Source of the DNA: Nematostella vectensis
Taxonomy: Eukaryota; Cnidaria; Anthozoa; Actiniaria; Edwardsiidae
Assembly (NCBI RefSeq): GCF_932526225.1
Contig: NC_064038.1
Location: 16,237,575-16,301,574 of the forward strand
Reading direction: 5' to 3'
Length of the DNA stretch: 64,000 bases
In this document: one piece after another, positions 20,066 to 30,287 of the stretch
Position numbering within the stretch: position 1 is the first letter of the stretch
How the letters are laid out: the number at the start of each line of letters is the position of its first letter
Translations under genes and position numbers: made by a program
The notes under the pieces: generated by a model
Databases searched by the model: none
What the model was told of the DNA's origin: nothing
Seen by the model: the letters and a program-made list of their open reading frames with translations, nothing else

Positions 20066-20221
20066 TTTTTTTTTACTTTACTTGTTTGTCTTTGTGTTGT
20101 TCTGTAAGCCCCAATACTGAGTATGCATTCGTACCTTGTTTAAGATCATAAGCAAAAAGCTTAGAACTCCACAGGAAGCTTCCATTTATTGGTCATTTTT
20201 TCTTTATCAGAATTCAATCTC

Positions 20222-20293
20222 CCCGTGATCGTATAGTGGTTAGTACATTGCGTTGTGGCCGCAATAACCCAGGTTCGAGTCCTGGTCACGGCA
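20222..20293 (+). tRNA. tRNA-His (GTG), C1 class
   Basis: C1, G59. Confidence 0.7.
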
Positions 20294-20433
20294 TTTTTTT
20301 TAACATTACTTGTTTGTCTTCGTGTTTTTCTGTAAGACCCGGTACTGAGTATGCACTCGTACCTTGTTCAAGAGCATAAGCAAAAAGTTTAGAACTCCTC
20401 TCTTTGTCATTTTTTTTATCTCAAATCAATCTC

Positions 20434-20505
20434 GAAGTGATCGTAAACTGGTTAGTACATTGCGTTGTGGTCGCAATAACCCAGGTTCGAAACCTGGTCA
20501 CGGCA
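20434..20505 (+). pseudogene. tRNA-His-like, A2A3 class
   Basis: As 2230. Confidence 0.7.
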
Positions 20506-20662
20506 TATTTTTTCAACTTTACTTGTTTGTCTTCGTGTTGTTCTGTAAGCCCCAATACTGAGTATGAACTCATACCTTGTTTAAGAGCATAAGCAAAAAG
20601 CTTAGAACTCCATGGGAAGCTTCCATTTATTTGTCATTTTTTCTTTATCTGAATTCAATCTC

Positions 20663-20734
20663 GCCGTGATCGTATAGTGGTCAGTACATTGCGTTGTGGC
20701 CGCAATAACCCAGGTTCGAATCCTGGTCACGGCA
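20663..20734 (+). tRNA. tRNA-His (GTG), C-loop class
   Basis: GGTCAG only. Confidence 0.88.
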
Positions 20735-20894
20735 TTTTTTTTTCTTAACTTTACTTGTTTGTCTTCGTGTTGTTCTGTAAGCCCCAATACTGTGTATGCA
20801 CTCCTATCTTGTTCAAGAGCATAAGCAAAAAGCTTAGAACTGCATAGGAATCTTCCATTTATTTGTTATTTTTTCTTTATCTCAAATCAATCTC

Positions 20895-20966
20895 GGCGTG
20901 ATCGTATAGTGGTTAGTAGATTGCGTTGTGGCCGCAGTAACCCAGGTTCGATTCCTGGTCACGGCA
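20895..20966 (+). tRNA. tRNA-His (GTG), G2 class
   Basis: As 4051. Confidence 0.6.
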
Positions 20967-21122
20967 TCTTTTTAACTTTATTTGTTTGTCTTTGTGTTGT
21001 TCTTTAAGCCCCAATACTGAGTCTGCACTCGTACCTTGTTTAATAGCAAAAGCAAAAAGCTTAGAACTCCACAGGAAGCTTCCATTTATTTGTCATGTTT
21101 TTCTTTATCTGAATTCAATCTC

Positions 21123-21194
21123 CCCTTGATTGTATACTGGTTAGTACATTGCGTTGTTGCCGCAATAACCCAGGTTCGAATCCTAATCATTTTA
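21123..21194 (+). pseudogene. tRNA-like, anticodon GTT, dead acceptor
   Basis: As 2692. Confidence 0.75.
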
Positions 21195-21351
21195 TTTTTT
21201 TTCAACTTTACTTGTTTGTCTTCGTGTTGTTCTGTAAGCCCCAATACTGAGTATGAACTCGTACCTTGTTTAAGAGCATAAGCAAAAAGCTTAGAACTCC
21301 ATGGGAAGCTTCCATTTATTTGTCATTTTTTCTTTATCTGAATTCAATCTG

Positions 21352-21423
21352 GCCGTGATCGTATAGTGGTTAGTACATTGCGTTGTGGCCGCAATAACCC
21401 AGGTTCGAATCCTGGTCACGGCA
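21352..21423 (+). tRNA. tRNA-His (GTG), canonical with encoded G-1
   Basis: Exact reference body, G at -1. Confidence 0.93.
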
Positions 21424-21582
21424 TTTTTTTTCTTAACTTTACTTGTTTGTCTTCGTGTTGTTCTGTAAGCCCCAATACTGTGTATGCACTCCTATCTTGT
21501 TCAAGAGCATAAGCAAAAAGCTTAGAACTGCATAGGAAGCTTCCATTTATTTGTTATTTTTTCTTTATCTCAAATCAATCTC

Positions 21583-21654
21583 CCCGTGATCGTATAGTGG
21601 TTAGTACATTGCGTTGTGGCCGCAATAACCCAGGTTCGAGTCCTGGTCACGGCA
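21583..21654 (+). tRNA. tRNA-His (GTG), C1 class
   Basis: C1, G59; G2-type upstream spacer. Confidence 0.7.
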
Positions 21655-21810
21655 TTTTTTTTAACTTTACTTGTTTGTCTTTGTGTTGTTCTGTAAGCCC
21701 CAATACTGTGTATGCATTCGTACCTTGTTTAAGATCATAAGCAAAAAGCTTAGAACTCCACAGGAAGCTTCCATTTATTGGTCATTTTTTCTTTATCAGA
21801 ATTCAATCTC

Positions 21811-21882
21811 CCCGTGATCGTATAGTGGTTAGTACATTGCGTTGTGGCCGCAATAACCCAGGTTCGAGTCCTGGTCACGGCA
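21811..21882 (+). tRNA. tRNA-His (GTG), C1 class
   Basis: C1, G59. Confidence 0.7.
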
Positions 21883-22022
21883 TTTTTTTTAACATTACTT
21901 GTTTGTCTTCGTGTTTTTCTGTAAGACCCGGTACTGAGTATGCACTCGTACCTTGTTCAAGAGCATAAGCAAAAAGTTTAGAACTCCTCTCTTTGTCATT
22001 TTTTTTATCTCAAATCAATCTC

Positions 22023-22094
22023 GAAGTGATCGTAAACTGGTTAGTACATTGCGTTGTGGTCGCAATAACCCAGGTTCGAAACCTGGTCACGGCA
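22023..22094 (+). pseudogene. tRNA-His-like, A2A3 class
   Basis: As 2230. Confidence 0.7.
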
Positions 22095-22251
22095 TATTTT
22101 TTCAACTTTACTTGTTTGTCTTCGTGTTGTTCTGTAAGCCCCAATACTGAGTATGAACTCATACCTTGTTTAAGAGCATAAGCAAAAAGCTTAGAACTCC
22201 ATGGGAAGCTTCCATTTATTTGTCATTTTTTCTTTATCTGAATTCAATCTC

Positions 22252-22323
22252 GCCGTGATCGTATAGTGGTCAGTACATTGCGTTGTGGCCGCAATAACCC
22301 AGGTTCGAATCCTGGTCACGGCA
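22252..22323 (+). tRNA. tRNA-His (GTG), C-loop class
   Basis: GGTCAG only. Confidence 0.88.
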
Positions 22324-22483
22324 TTTTTTTTTCTTAACTTTACTTGTTTGTCTTCGTGTTGTTCTGTAAGCCCCAATACTGTGTATGCACTCCTATCTTG
22401 TTCAAGAGCATAAGCAAAAAGCTTAGAACTGCATAGGAATCTTCCATTTATTTGTTATTTTTTCTTTATCTCAAATCAATCTC

Positions 22484-22555
22484 GGCGTGATCGTATAGTG
22501 GTTAGTAGATTGCGTTGTGGCCGCAGTAACCCAGGTTCGATTCCTGGTCACGGCA
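22484..22555 (+). tRNA. tRNA-His (GTG), G2 class
   Basis: As 4051. Confidence 0.6.
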
Positions 22556-22711
22556 TCTTTTTAACTTTATTTGTTTGTCTTTGTGTTGTTCTTTAAGCCC
22601 CAATACTGAGTCTGCACTCGTACCTTGTTTAATAGCAAAAGCAAAAAGCTTAGAACTCCACATGAAGCTTCCATTTATTTGTCATGTTTTTCTTTATCTG
22701 AATTCAATCTC

Positions 22712-22783
22712 CCCTTGATTGTATACTGGTTAGTACATTGCGTTGTTGCCGCAATAACCCAGGTTCGAATCCTAATCATTTTA
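22712..22783 (+). pseudogene. tRNA-like, anticodon GTT, dead acceptor
   Basis: As 2692. Confidence 0.75.
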
Positions 22784-22940
22784 TTTTTTTTCAACTTTAC
22801 TTGTTTGTCTTCGTGTTGTTCTGTAAGCCCCAATACTGAGTATGAACTCGTACCTTGTTTAAGAGCATAAGCAAAAAGCTTAGAACTCCATGGGAAGCTT
22901 CCATTTATTTGTCATTTTTTCTTTATCTGAATTCAATCTG

Positions 22941-23012
22941 GCCGTGATCGTATAGTGGTTAGTACATTGCGTTGTGGCCGCAATAACCCAGGTTCGAATC
23001 CTGGTCACGGCA
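22941..23012 (+). tRNA. tRNA-His (GTG), canonical with encoded G-1
   Basis: Exact reference body, G at -1. Confidence 0.93.
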
Positions 23013-23171
23013 TTTTTTTTCTTAACTTTACTTGTTTGTCTTCGTGTTGTTCTGTAAGCCCCAATACTGAGTATGAACTCGTACCTTGTTTAAGAGCATA
23101 AGCAAAAAGCTTAGAACTCCATGGGAAGCTTCCATTTATTTGTCATTTTTTCTTTATCTGAATTCAATCTC

Positions 23172-23243
23172 GCCGTGATCGAATAGTGGTTAGTACATTG
23201 CGTTGTGGCCACAATAACCCAGGTTCGAATCCTGGTCACGGCA
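23172..23243 (+). tRNA. tRNA-His (GTG)
   Basis: T11 to A and G40 to A, as 16112. Confidence 0.6.
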
Positions 23244-23402
23244 TTTTTTTTTTCAACTTTACTTGTTTGTCTTCGTGTTGTTCTTTAACCCCCAATACTG
23301 AGTATGAACTCGTACCTTGTTTAAGAGAATAAGCAAAAAGCTTAGAACTCCACAGGAAGCTTCCATTTATTTGTCATTTTTTCTTTATATGAACTCAATC
23401 TC

Positions 23403-23474
23403 GCCGTGATCGTATAGTGGTTAGTACATTGCGTTGTGGCCGCAATAACCCAGGTTCGAATCTTGGTCACTTCA
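23403..23474 (+). tRNA. tRNA-His (GTG), weakened
   Basis: C62 to T; acceptor 3' strand TCACTTC loses pairs 2-71 and 3-70. Confidence 0.5.
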
Positions 23475-23631
23475 TTTTTTTTTCAACTTTACTTGTTTGT
23501 CTTCGTGTTGTTCTATAAGCCCCGATACTTAGTATGCACTCGTACGTTGTTTAAGAGCATAAGAAAAAGCATAGAACTCCACAGGAAGCTTCCATTTATT
23601 TGTCATTTTTTTTTTATATGAAATCAATCTC

Positions 23632-23755
23632 GCCGTGATCGTATAGTGGATAGAACATTGCGTTGTGGCCGCAATAACCCAGGTTATTGCAGACTCAGGT
23701 TAGTGCAGACTCAGTATTGGCTGCAATAACCCAGGTCCGAATCCTGGTCACGGCA
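23632..23755 (+). pseudogene. tRNA-His interrupted by an inverted spacer piece (third copy)
   Basis: Identical insertion to 19767, same shortened spacer after it. Confidence 0.88.
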
Positions 23756-23857
23756 TTTTTTTTCTCGTACCTTGTTTAAGATCATAAGCAAAAAGCTTAG
23801 AACTCCACAGGAAGCTTCCATTTATTGGTCATTTTTTCTTTATCAGAATTCAATCTC

Positions 23858-23929
23858 CCCGTGATCGTATAGTGGTTAGTACATTGCGTTGTGGCCGCAA
23901 TAACCCAGGTTCGAGTCCTGGTCACGGCA
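23858..23929 (+). tRNA. tRNA-His (GTG), C1 class
   Basis: C1, G59. Confidence 0.7.
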
Positions 23930-24085
23930 TTTTTTTTAACTTTACTTGTTTGTCTTTGTGTTGTTCTGTAAGCCCCAATACTGAGTATGCATTCGTACCT
24001 TGTTTAAGATCATAAGCAAAAAGCTTAGAACTCCACAGGAAGCTTCCATTTATTGGTCATTTTTTCTTTATCAGAATTCAATCTC

Positions 24086-24157
24086 CCCGTGATCGTATAG
24101 TGGTTAGTACATTGCGTTGTGGCCGCAATAACCCAGGTTCGAGTCCTGGTCACGGCA
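24086..24157 (+). tRNA. tRNA-His (GTG), C1 class
   Basis: C1, G59. Confidence 0.7.
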
Positions 24158-24297
24158 TTTTTTTTAACATTACTTGTTTGTCTTCGTGTTTTTCTGTAAG
24201 ACCCGGTACTGAGTATGCACTCGTACCTTGTTCAAGAGCATAAGCAAAAAGTTTAGAACTCCTCTCTTTGTCATTTTTTTTATCTCAAATCAATCTC

Positions 24298-24369
24298 GAA
24301 GTGATCGTAAACTGGTTAGTACATTGCGTTGTGGTCGCAATAACCCAGGTTCGAAACCTGGTCACGGCA
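24298..24369 (+). pseudogene. tRNA-His-like, A2A3 class
   Basis: As 2230. Confidence 0.7.
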
Positions 24370-24526
24370 TATTTTTTCAACTTTACTTGTTTGTCTTCGT
24401 GTTGTTCTGTAAGCCCCAATACTGAGTATGAACTCATACCTTGTTTAAGAGCATAAGCAAAAAGCTTAGAACTCCATGGGAAGCTTCCATTTATTTGTCA
24501 TTTTTTCTTTATCTGAATTCAATCTC

Positions 24527-24598
24527 GCCGTGATCGTATAGTGGTCAGTACATTGCGTTGTGGCCGCAATAACCCAGGTTCGAATCCTGGTCACGGCA
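24527..24598 (+). tRNA. tRNA-His (GTG), C-loop class
   Basis: GGTCAG only. Confidence 0.88.
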
Positions 24599-24758
24599 TT
24601 TTTTTTTCTTAACTTTACTTGTTTGTCTTCGTGTTGTTCTGTAAGCCCCAATACTGTGTATTCACTCCTATCTTGTTCAAGAGCATAAGCAAAAAGCTTA
24701 GAACTGCATAGGAATCTTCCATTTATTTGTTATTTTTTCTTTATCTCAAATCAATCTC

Positions 24759-24830
24759 GGCGTGATCGTATAGTGGTTAGTAGATTGCGTTGTGGCCGCA
24801 GTAACCCAGGTTCGATTCCTGGTCACGGCA
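24759..24830 (+). tRNA. tRNA-His (GTG), G2 class
   Basis: As 4051. Confidence 0.6.
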
Positions 24831-24986
24831 TCTTTTTAACTTTATTTGTTTGTCTTTGTGTTGTTCTTTAAGCCCCAATACTGAGTCTGCACTCGTACCT
24901 TGTTTAATAGCAAAAGCAAAAAGCTTAGAACTCCACAGGAAGCTTCCATTTATTTGTCATGTTTTTCTTTATCTGAATTCAATCTC

Positions 24987-25058
24987 CCCTTGATTGTATA
25001 CTGGTTAGTACATTGCGTTGTTGCCGCAATAACCCAGGTTCGAATCCTAATCATTTTA
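24987..25058 (+). pseudogene. tRNA-like, anticodon GTT, dead acceptor
   Basis: As 2692. Confidence 0.75.
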
Positions 25059-25215
25059 TTTTTTTTCAACTTTACTTGTTTGTCTTCGTGTTGTACTGTA
25101 AGCCCCAATACTGAGTATGAACTCGTACCTTGTTTAAGAGCATAAGCAAAAAGCTTAGAACTCCATGGGAAGCTTCCATTTATTTGTCATTTTTTCTTTA
25201 TCTGAATTCAATCTG

Positions 25216-25287
25216 GCCGTGATCGTATAGTGGTTAGTACATTGCGTTGTGGCCGCAATAACCCAGGTTCGAATCCTGGTCACGGCA
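25216..25287 (+). tRNA. tRNA-His (GTG), canonical with encoded G-1
   Basis: Exact reference body, G at -1. Confidence 0.93.
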
Positions 25288-25446
25288 TTTTTTTTCTTAA
25301 CTTTACTTGTTTGTCTTCGTGTTGTTCTGTAAGCCCCAATACTGTGTATGCACTCCTATCTTGTTCAAGAGCATAAGCAAAAAGCTTAGAACTGCATAGG
25401 AAGCTTCCATTTATTTGTTATTTTTTCTTTATCTCAAATCAATCTC

Positions 25447-25518
25447 CCCGTGATCGTATAGTGATTAGTACATTGCGTTGTGGCCGCAATAACCCAGGTT
25501 CGAGTCCTGGTCACGGCA
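25447..25518 (+). tRNA. tRNA-His (GTG), C1 class
   Basis: C1, G59 and G19 to A, which removes a conserved D-loop G that contacts the T loop. Confidence 0.6.
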
Positions 25519-25674
25519 TTTTTTTTAACTTTACTTGTTTGTCTTTGTGTTGTTCTGTAAGCCCCAATACTGAGTATGCATTCGTACCTTGTTTAAGATC
25601 ATAAGCAAAAAGCTTAGAACTCCACAGGAAGCTTCCATTTATTGGTCATTTTTTCTTTATCAGAATTCAATCTC

Positions 25675-25746
25675 CCCGTGATCGTATAGTGGTTAGTACA
25701 TTGCGTTGTGGCCGCAATAACCCAGGTTCGAGTCCTGGTCACGGCA
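25675..25746 (+). tRNA. tRNA-His (GTG), C1 class
   Basis: C1, G59. Confidence 0.7.
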
Positions 25747-25886
25747 TTTTTTTTAACATTACTTGTTTGTCTTCGTGTTTTTCTGTAAGACCCGGTACTG
25801 AGTATGCACTCGTACCTTGTTCAAGAGCATAAGCAAAAAGTTTAGAACTCCTCTCTTTGTCATTTTTTTTATCTCAAATCAATCTC

Positions 25887-25958
25887 GAAGTGATCGTAAA
25901 CTGGTTAGTACATTGCGTTGTGGTCGCAATAACCCAGGTTCGAAACCTGGTCACGGCA
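25887..25958 (+). pseudogene. tRNA-His-like, A2A3 class
   Basis: As 2230. Confidence 0.7.
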
Positions 25959-26115
25959 TATTTTTTCAACTTTACTTGTTTGTCTTCGTGTTGTTCTGTA
26001 AGTCCCAATACTGAGTATGAACTCATACCTTGTTTAAGAGCATAAGCAAAAAGCTTAGAACTCCATGGGAAGCTTCCATTTATTTGTCATTTTTTCTTTA
26101 TCTGAATTCAATCTC

Positions 26116-26187
26116 GCCGTGATCGTATAGTGGTCAGTACATTGCGTTGTGGCCGCAATAACCCAGGTTCGAATACTGGTCACGGCA
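26116..26187 (+). tRNA. tRNA-His (GTG), C-loop class
   Basis: GGTCAG and C61 to A (T-stem mismatch within the B box). Confidence 0.7.
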
Positions 26188-26347
26188 TTTTTTTTTCTTA
26201 ACTTTACTTGTTTGTCTTCGTGTTGTTCTGTAAGCCCCAATACTGTGTATGCACTCCTATCTTGTTCAAGAGCATAAGCAAAAAGCTTAGAACTGCATAG
26301 GAATCTTCCATTTATTTGTTATTTTTTCTTTATCTCAAATCAATCTC

Positions 26348-26419
26348 GGCGTGATCGTATAGTGGTTAGTAGATTGCGTTGTGGCCGCAGTAACCCAGGT
26401 TCGATTCCTGGTCACGGCA
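26348..26419 (+). tRNA. tRNA-His (GTG), G2 class
   Basis: As 4051. Confidence 0.6.
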
Positions 26420-26575
26420 TCTTTTTAACTTTATTTGTTTGTCTTTGTGTTGTTCTTTAAGCCCCAATACTGAGTCTGCACTCGTACCTTGTTTAATAGC
26501 AAAAGCAAAAAGCTTAGAACTCCACAGGAAGCTTCCATTTATTTGTCATGTTTTTCTTTATCTGAATTCAATCTC

Positions 26576-26647
26576 CCCTTGATTGTATACTGGTTAGTAC
26601 ATTGCGTTGTTGCCGCAATAACCCAGGTTCGAATCCTAATCATTTTA
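26576..26647 (+). pseudogene. tRNA-like, anticodon GTT, dead acceptor
   Basis: As 2692. Confidence 0.75.
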
Positions 26648-26804
26648 TTTTTTTTCAACTTTACTTGTTTGTCTTCGTGTTGTTCTGTAAGCCCCAATAC
26701 TGAGTATGAACTCGTACCTTGTTTAAGAGCATAAGCAAAAAGCTTAGAACTCCATGGGAAGCTTCCATTTATTTGTCATTTTTTCTTTATCTGAATTCAA
26801 TCTG

Positions 26805-26876
26805 GCCGTGATCGTATAGTGGTTAGTACATTGCGTTGTGGCCGCAATAACCCAGGTTCGAATCCTGGTCACGGCA
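26805..26876 (+). tRNA. tRNA-His (GTG), canonical with encoded G-1
   Basis: Exact reference body, G at -1. Confidence 0.93.
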
Positions 26877-27035
26877 TTTTTTTTCTTAACTTTACTTGTT
26901 TGTCTTCGTGTTGTTCTGTAAGCCCCAATACTGTGTATGCACTCCTATCTTGTTCAAGAGCATAAGCAAAAAGCTTAGAACTGCATAGGAAGCTTCCATT
27001 TATTTGTTATTTTTTCTTTATCTCAAATCAATCTC

Positions 27036-27107
27036 CCCGTGATCGTATAGTGATTAGTACATTGCGTTGTGGCCGCAATAACCCAGGTTCGAGTCCTGGT
27101 CACGGCA
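27036..27107 (+). tRNA. tRNA-His (GTG), C1 class
   Basis: C1, G59, G19 to A, as 25447. Confidence 0.6.
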
Positions 27108-27263
27108 TTTTTTTTAACTTTACTTGTTTGTCTTTGTGTTGTTCTGTAAGCCCCAATACTGAGTATGCATTCGTACCTTGTTTAAGATCATAAGCAAAAA
27201 GCTTAGAACTCCACAGGAAGCTTCCATTTATTGGTCATTTTTTCTTTATCAGAATTCAATCTC

Positions 27264-27335
27264 CCCGTGATCGTATAGTGGTTAGTACATTGCGTTGTGG
27301 CCGCAATAACCCAGGTTCGAGTCCTGGTCACGGCA
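27264..27335 (+). tRNA. tRNA-His (GTG), C1 class
   Basis: C1, G59. Confidence 0.7.
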
Positions 27336-27475
27336 TTTTTTTTAACATTACTTGTTTGTCTTCGTGTTTTTCTGTAAGACCCGGTACTGAGTATGCACTC
27401 GTACCTTGTTCAAGAGCATAAGCAAAAAGTTTAGAACTCCTCTCTTTGTCATTTTTTTTATCTCAAATCAATCTC

Positions 27476-27547
27476 GAAGTGATCGTAAACTGGTTAGTAC
27501 ATTGCGTTGTGGTCGCAATAACCCAGGTTCGAAACCTGGTCACGGCA
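27476..27547 (+). pseudogene. tRNA-His-like, A2A3 class
   Basis: As 2230. Confidence 0.7.
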
Positions 27548-27704
27548 TATTTTTTCAACTTTACTTGTTTGTCTTCGTGTTGTTCTGTAAGCCCCAATAC
27601 TGAGTATGAACTCATACCTTGTTTAAGAGCATAAGCAAAAAGCTTAGAACTCCATGGGAAGCTTCCATTTATTTGTCATTTTTTCTTTATCTGAATTCAA
27701 TCTC

Positions 27705-27776
27705 GCCGTGATCGTATAGTGGTCAGTACATTGCGTTGTGGCCGCAATAACCCAGGTTCGAATCCTGGTCACGGCA
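27705..27776 (+). tRNA. tRNA-His (GTG), C-loop class
   Basis: GGTCAG only. Confidence 0.88.
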
Positions 27777-27936
27777 TTTTTTTTTCTTAACTTTACTTGT
27801 TTGTCTTCGTGTTGTTCTGTAAGCCCCAATACTGTGTATGCACTCCTATCTTGTTCAAGAGCATAAGCAAAAAGCTTAGAACTGCATAGGAAGCTTCCAT
27901 TTATTTGTTATTTTTTCTTTATCTCAAATCAATCTC

Positions 27937-28008
27937 GGCGTTATCGTATAGTGGTTAGTAATTTGCGTTGTGGCCGCAGTAACCCAGGTTCGATTCCTGG
28001 TCACGGCA
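27937..28008 (+). tRNA. tRNA-His (GTG), G2 class, weakened
   Basis: GGCGTTA acceptor (two mismatches); C25 to A and A26 to T. Confidence 0.5.
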
Positions 28009-28164
28009 TCTTTTTAACTTTATTTGTTTGTCTTTGTGTTGTTCTTTAAGCCCCAATACTGAGTCTGCACTCGTACCTTGTTTAATAGCAAAAGCAAAAA
28101 GCTTAGAACTCCACAGGAAGCTTCCATTTATTTGTCATGTTTTTCTTTATCTGAATTCAATCTC

Positions 28165-28236
28165 CCCTTGATTGTATACTGGTTAGTACATTGCGTTGTT
28201 GCCGCAATAACCCAGGTTCGAATCCTAATCATTTTA
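28165..28236 (+). pseudogene. tRNA-like, anticodon GTT, dead acceptor
   Basis: As 2692. Confidence 0.75.
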
Positions 28237-28393
28237 TTTTTTTTCAACTTTACTTGTTTGTCTTCGTGTTGTTCTGTAAGCCTGAATACTGAGTATGAAC
28301 TCGTACCTTGTTTAAGAGCATAAGCAAAAAGCTTAGAACTCCATGGGAAGCTTCCATTTATTTGTCATTTTTTCTTTATCTGAATTCAATCTG

Positions 28394-28465
28394 GCCGTGA
28401 TCGTATAGTGGTTAGTACATTGCGTTGTGGCCGCAATAACCCAGGTTCGAATCCTGGTCACGGCA
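28394..28465 (+). tRNA. tRNA-His (GTG), canonical with encoded G-1
   Basis: Exact reference body, G at -1. Confidence 0.93.
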
Positions 28466-28624
28466 TTTTTTTTCTTAACTTTACTTGTTTGTCTTCGTGT
28501 TGTTCTGTAAGCCCCAATACTGTGTATGCACTCCTATCTTGTTCAAGAGCATAAGCAAAAAGCTTAGAACTGCATAGGAAGCTTCCATTTATTTGTTATT
28601 TTTTCTTTATCTCAAATCAATCTC

Positions 28625-28696
28625 GGCGTGATCGTATAGTGGTTAGTAGATTGCGTTGTGGTCGCAGTAACCTAGGTTCGATTCCTGGTCACTGCA
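28625..28696 (+). tRNA. tRNA-His (GTG), G2 class, weakened
   Basis: As 4739. Confidence 0.5.
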
Positions 28697-28853
28697 TTTT
28701 TTTTCAACTTTACTTGTTTGTCTTCCTGTTGTTCTGTAAGCCCTGATACTGAGTATGCACTCATACGTTGTTTAAGAGCATAAGCAAAAAGCTTAGAACT
28801 CCACAGGAAGCTTCCATTTATTTGTCATTTTTTCTTTATATGAAATCAAGGTC

Positions 28854-28925
28854 GCCGTGATCGTATAGTGGTTAGTACATTGCGTTGTGGCCGCAATAAC
28901 CCAGGTTCGAATCCTAATCATTTTA
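28854..28925 (+). pseudogene. tRNA-His (GTG) with dead 3' arm
   Basis: As 4968. Confidence 0.75.
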
Positions 28926-29082
28926 TTTTTTTTCAACTTTACTTGTTTGGCTTTGTGTTGTTCTTTAAGCCCCAATACTGAGTCTGCACTCGTACCTTGT
29001 TTAAGAGCATAAGCAAAAAGCTTAGAACTTCACAGGAAGCTTTTATTTATTTGTCATTTTTTCTTTATCTGAATTCAATCTC

Positions 29083-29154
29083 GCCGTGATCGAATAGTGG
29101 TTAGTACATTGCGTTGTGGCCACAATAACCCAGGTTCGAATCCTGGTCACGGCA
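29083..29154 (+). tRNA. tRNA-His (GTG)
   Basis: T11 to A and G40 to A, as 16112. Confidence 0.6.
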
Positions 29155-29313
29155 TTTTTTTTTTCAACTTTACTTGTTTGTCTTCGTGTTGTTCTTTAAC
29201 CCCCAATACTGAGTATGAACTCGTACCTTGTTTAAGATAATAAGCAAAAAGCTTAGAACTCCACAGGAAGCTTCCATTTATTTGTCATTTTTTCTTTATA
29301 TGAACTCAATCTC

Positions 29314-29385
29314 GCCGTGATCGTATAGTGGTTAGTACATTGCGTTGTGGCCGCAATAACCCAGGTTCGAATCTTGGTCACGGCA
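29314..29385 (+). tRNA. tRNA-His (GTG)
   Basis: C62 to T only, as 19538. Confidence 0.88.
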
Positions 29386-29542
29386 TTTTTTTTTCAACTT
29401 TACTTGTTTGTCTTCGTGTTGTTCTATAAGCCCCGATACTTAGTATGCACTCGTACGTTGTTTAAGAGCATAAGAAAAAGCATAGAACTCCACAGGAAGC
29501 TTCCATTTATTTGTCATTTTTTCTTTATATGAAATCAATCTC

Positions 29543-29614
29543 GCCGTGATCGTATAGTGGATAGAACATTGCGTTGTGGCCGCAATAACCCAGGTCCGAA
29601 TCCTGGTCACGGCT
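29543..29614 (+). tRNA. tRNA-His (GTG), uninterrupted relative of the strand-switch copies
   Basis: T20 to A, T23 to A and T55 to C match 6343, 19767 and 23632, but there is no insertion and the following spacer is full length. A73 to T. It shows what the interrupted units looked like before the event. Confidence 0.68.
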
Positions 29615-29772
29615 TTTTTTTTTCAACTTTACTTGTTTGTCTTCTTGTTGTTCTGTAAGCCCCGATACTGAGTATGCACTCGTACGTTGTTTAAGAGCAT
29701 AAGCAAAAAGCTTAGAACTCCACAGGAAGCTTCCATTTATTTGTCATTTTTTCTTTATATGAAATCAATCTC

Positions 29773-29844
29773 GCCGTGATCGTATAGTGGTTAGAACATT
29801 GCGTTGTGGCCGCAATAACACAGGTTCGAATCCTGGTCACGGCA
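29773..29844 (+). tRNA. tRNA-His (GTG)
   Basis: T23 to A and C49 to A, as 654. Confidence 0.65.
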
Positions 29845-30003
29845 TTTTTTTTTTCAACTTTACTTGATTGTCTTCGTGTTGTTCTGTAAGCCCCGATTCT
29901 GAGTCTGCAATCCTATCTTGTTCAAGAGCATAAGCAAAAAGCTTAGAACTCCACAGGAAGCTTCCATTTATTGGTCATTTTTTCTTTATCAGAATTCAAT
30001 CTC

Positions 30004-30075
30004 CCCGTGATCGTATAGTGGTTAGTACATTGCGTTGTGGCCGCAATAACCCAGGTTCGAGTCCTGGTCACGGCA
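30004..30075 (+). tRNA. tRNA-His (GTG), C1 class
   Basis: C1, G59. Confidence 0.7.
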
Positions 30076-30215
30076 TTTTTTTTAACATTACTTGTTTGTC
30101 TTCGTGTTTTTCTGTAAGACCGGGTACTGAGTATGCACTCGTAACTTGTTCAAGAGCATAAGCAAAAAGTTTAGAACTCCTCTCTTTGTCATTTTTTTTA
30201 TCTCAAATCAATCTC

Positions 30216-30287
30216 GAAGTGATCGTAAACTGGTTAGTACATTGCGTTGTGGTCGCAATAACCCAGGTTCGAAACCTGGTCACGGCA
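30216..30287 (+). pseudogene. tRNA-His-like, A2A3 class (last copy)
   Basis: As 2230; the class is not seen after this point. Confidence 0.7.

Larger units (their letters stand above)
12226..20433 (+). repeat. Three consecutive 12-unit repeats (about 2,736 bp)
   Basis: A2A3 markers at 12226, 14963, 17699 and 20434 are 2,737, 2,736 and 2,735 bp apart. The first five units correspond closely; the central inserts differ (13604-14293, 16112-17032, 18848-19767). Confidence 0.8.
20434..22022 (+). repeat. 7-unit higher-order repeat, 1,589 bp
   Basis: Order: A2A3, C-loop, G2, GTT, canonical with G-1, C1, C1; spacings 229, 232, 228, 229, 231, 228, 212. This is the simplest repeat of the left block. 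Confidence 0.85.
22023..24297 (+). repeat. 10-unit higher-order repeat, 2,275 bp
   Basis: The 7-unit core is expanded by units at 23172, 23403 and 23632; the last is a strand-switch copy. Confidence 0.8.
24298..27475 (+). repeat. Two adjacent 7-unit repeats, 1,589 bp each
   Basis: 24298-25886 and 25887-27475 have identical unit order and spacing and share G19 to A in their first C1 unit (25447, 27036). They are a recent duplication relative to the rest. Confidence 0.87.
27476..30215 (+). repeat. 12-unit higher-order repeat, 2,740 bp
   Basis: Resembles 17699-20433, but the unit at 29543 lacks the strand-switch insertion found at the equivalent place (19767). Confidence 0.8.
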
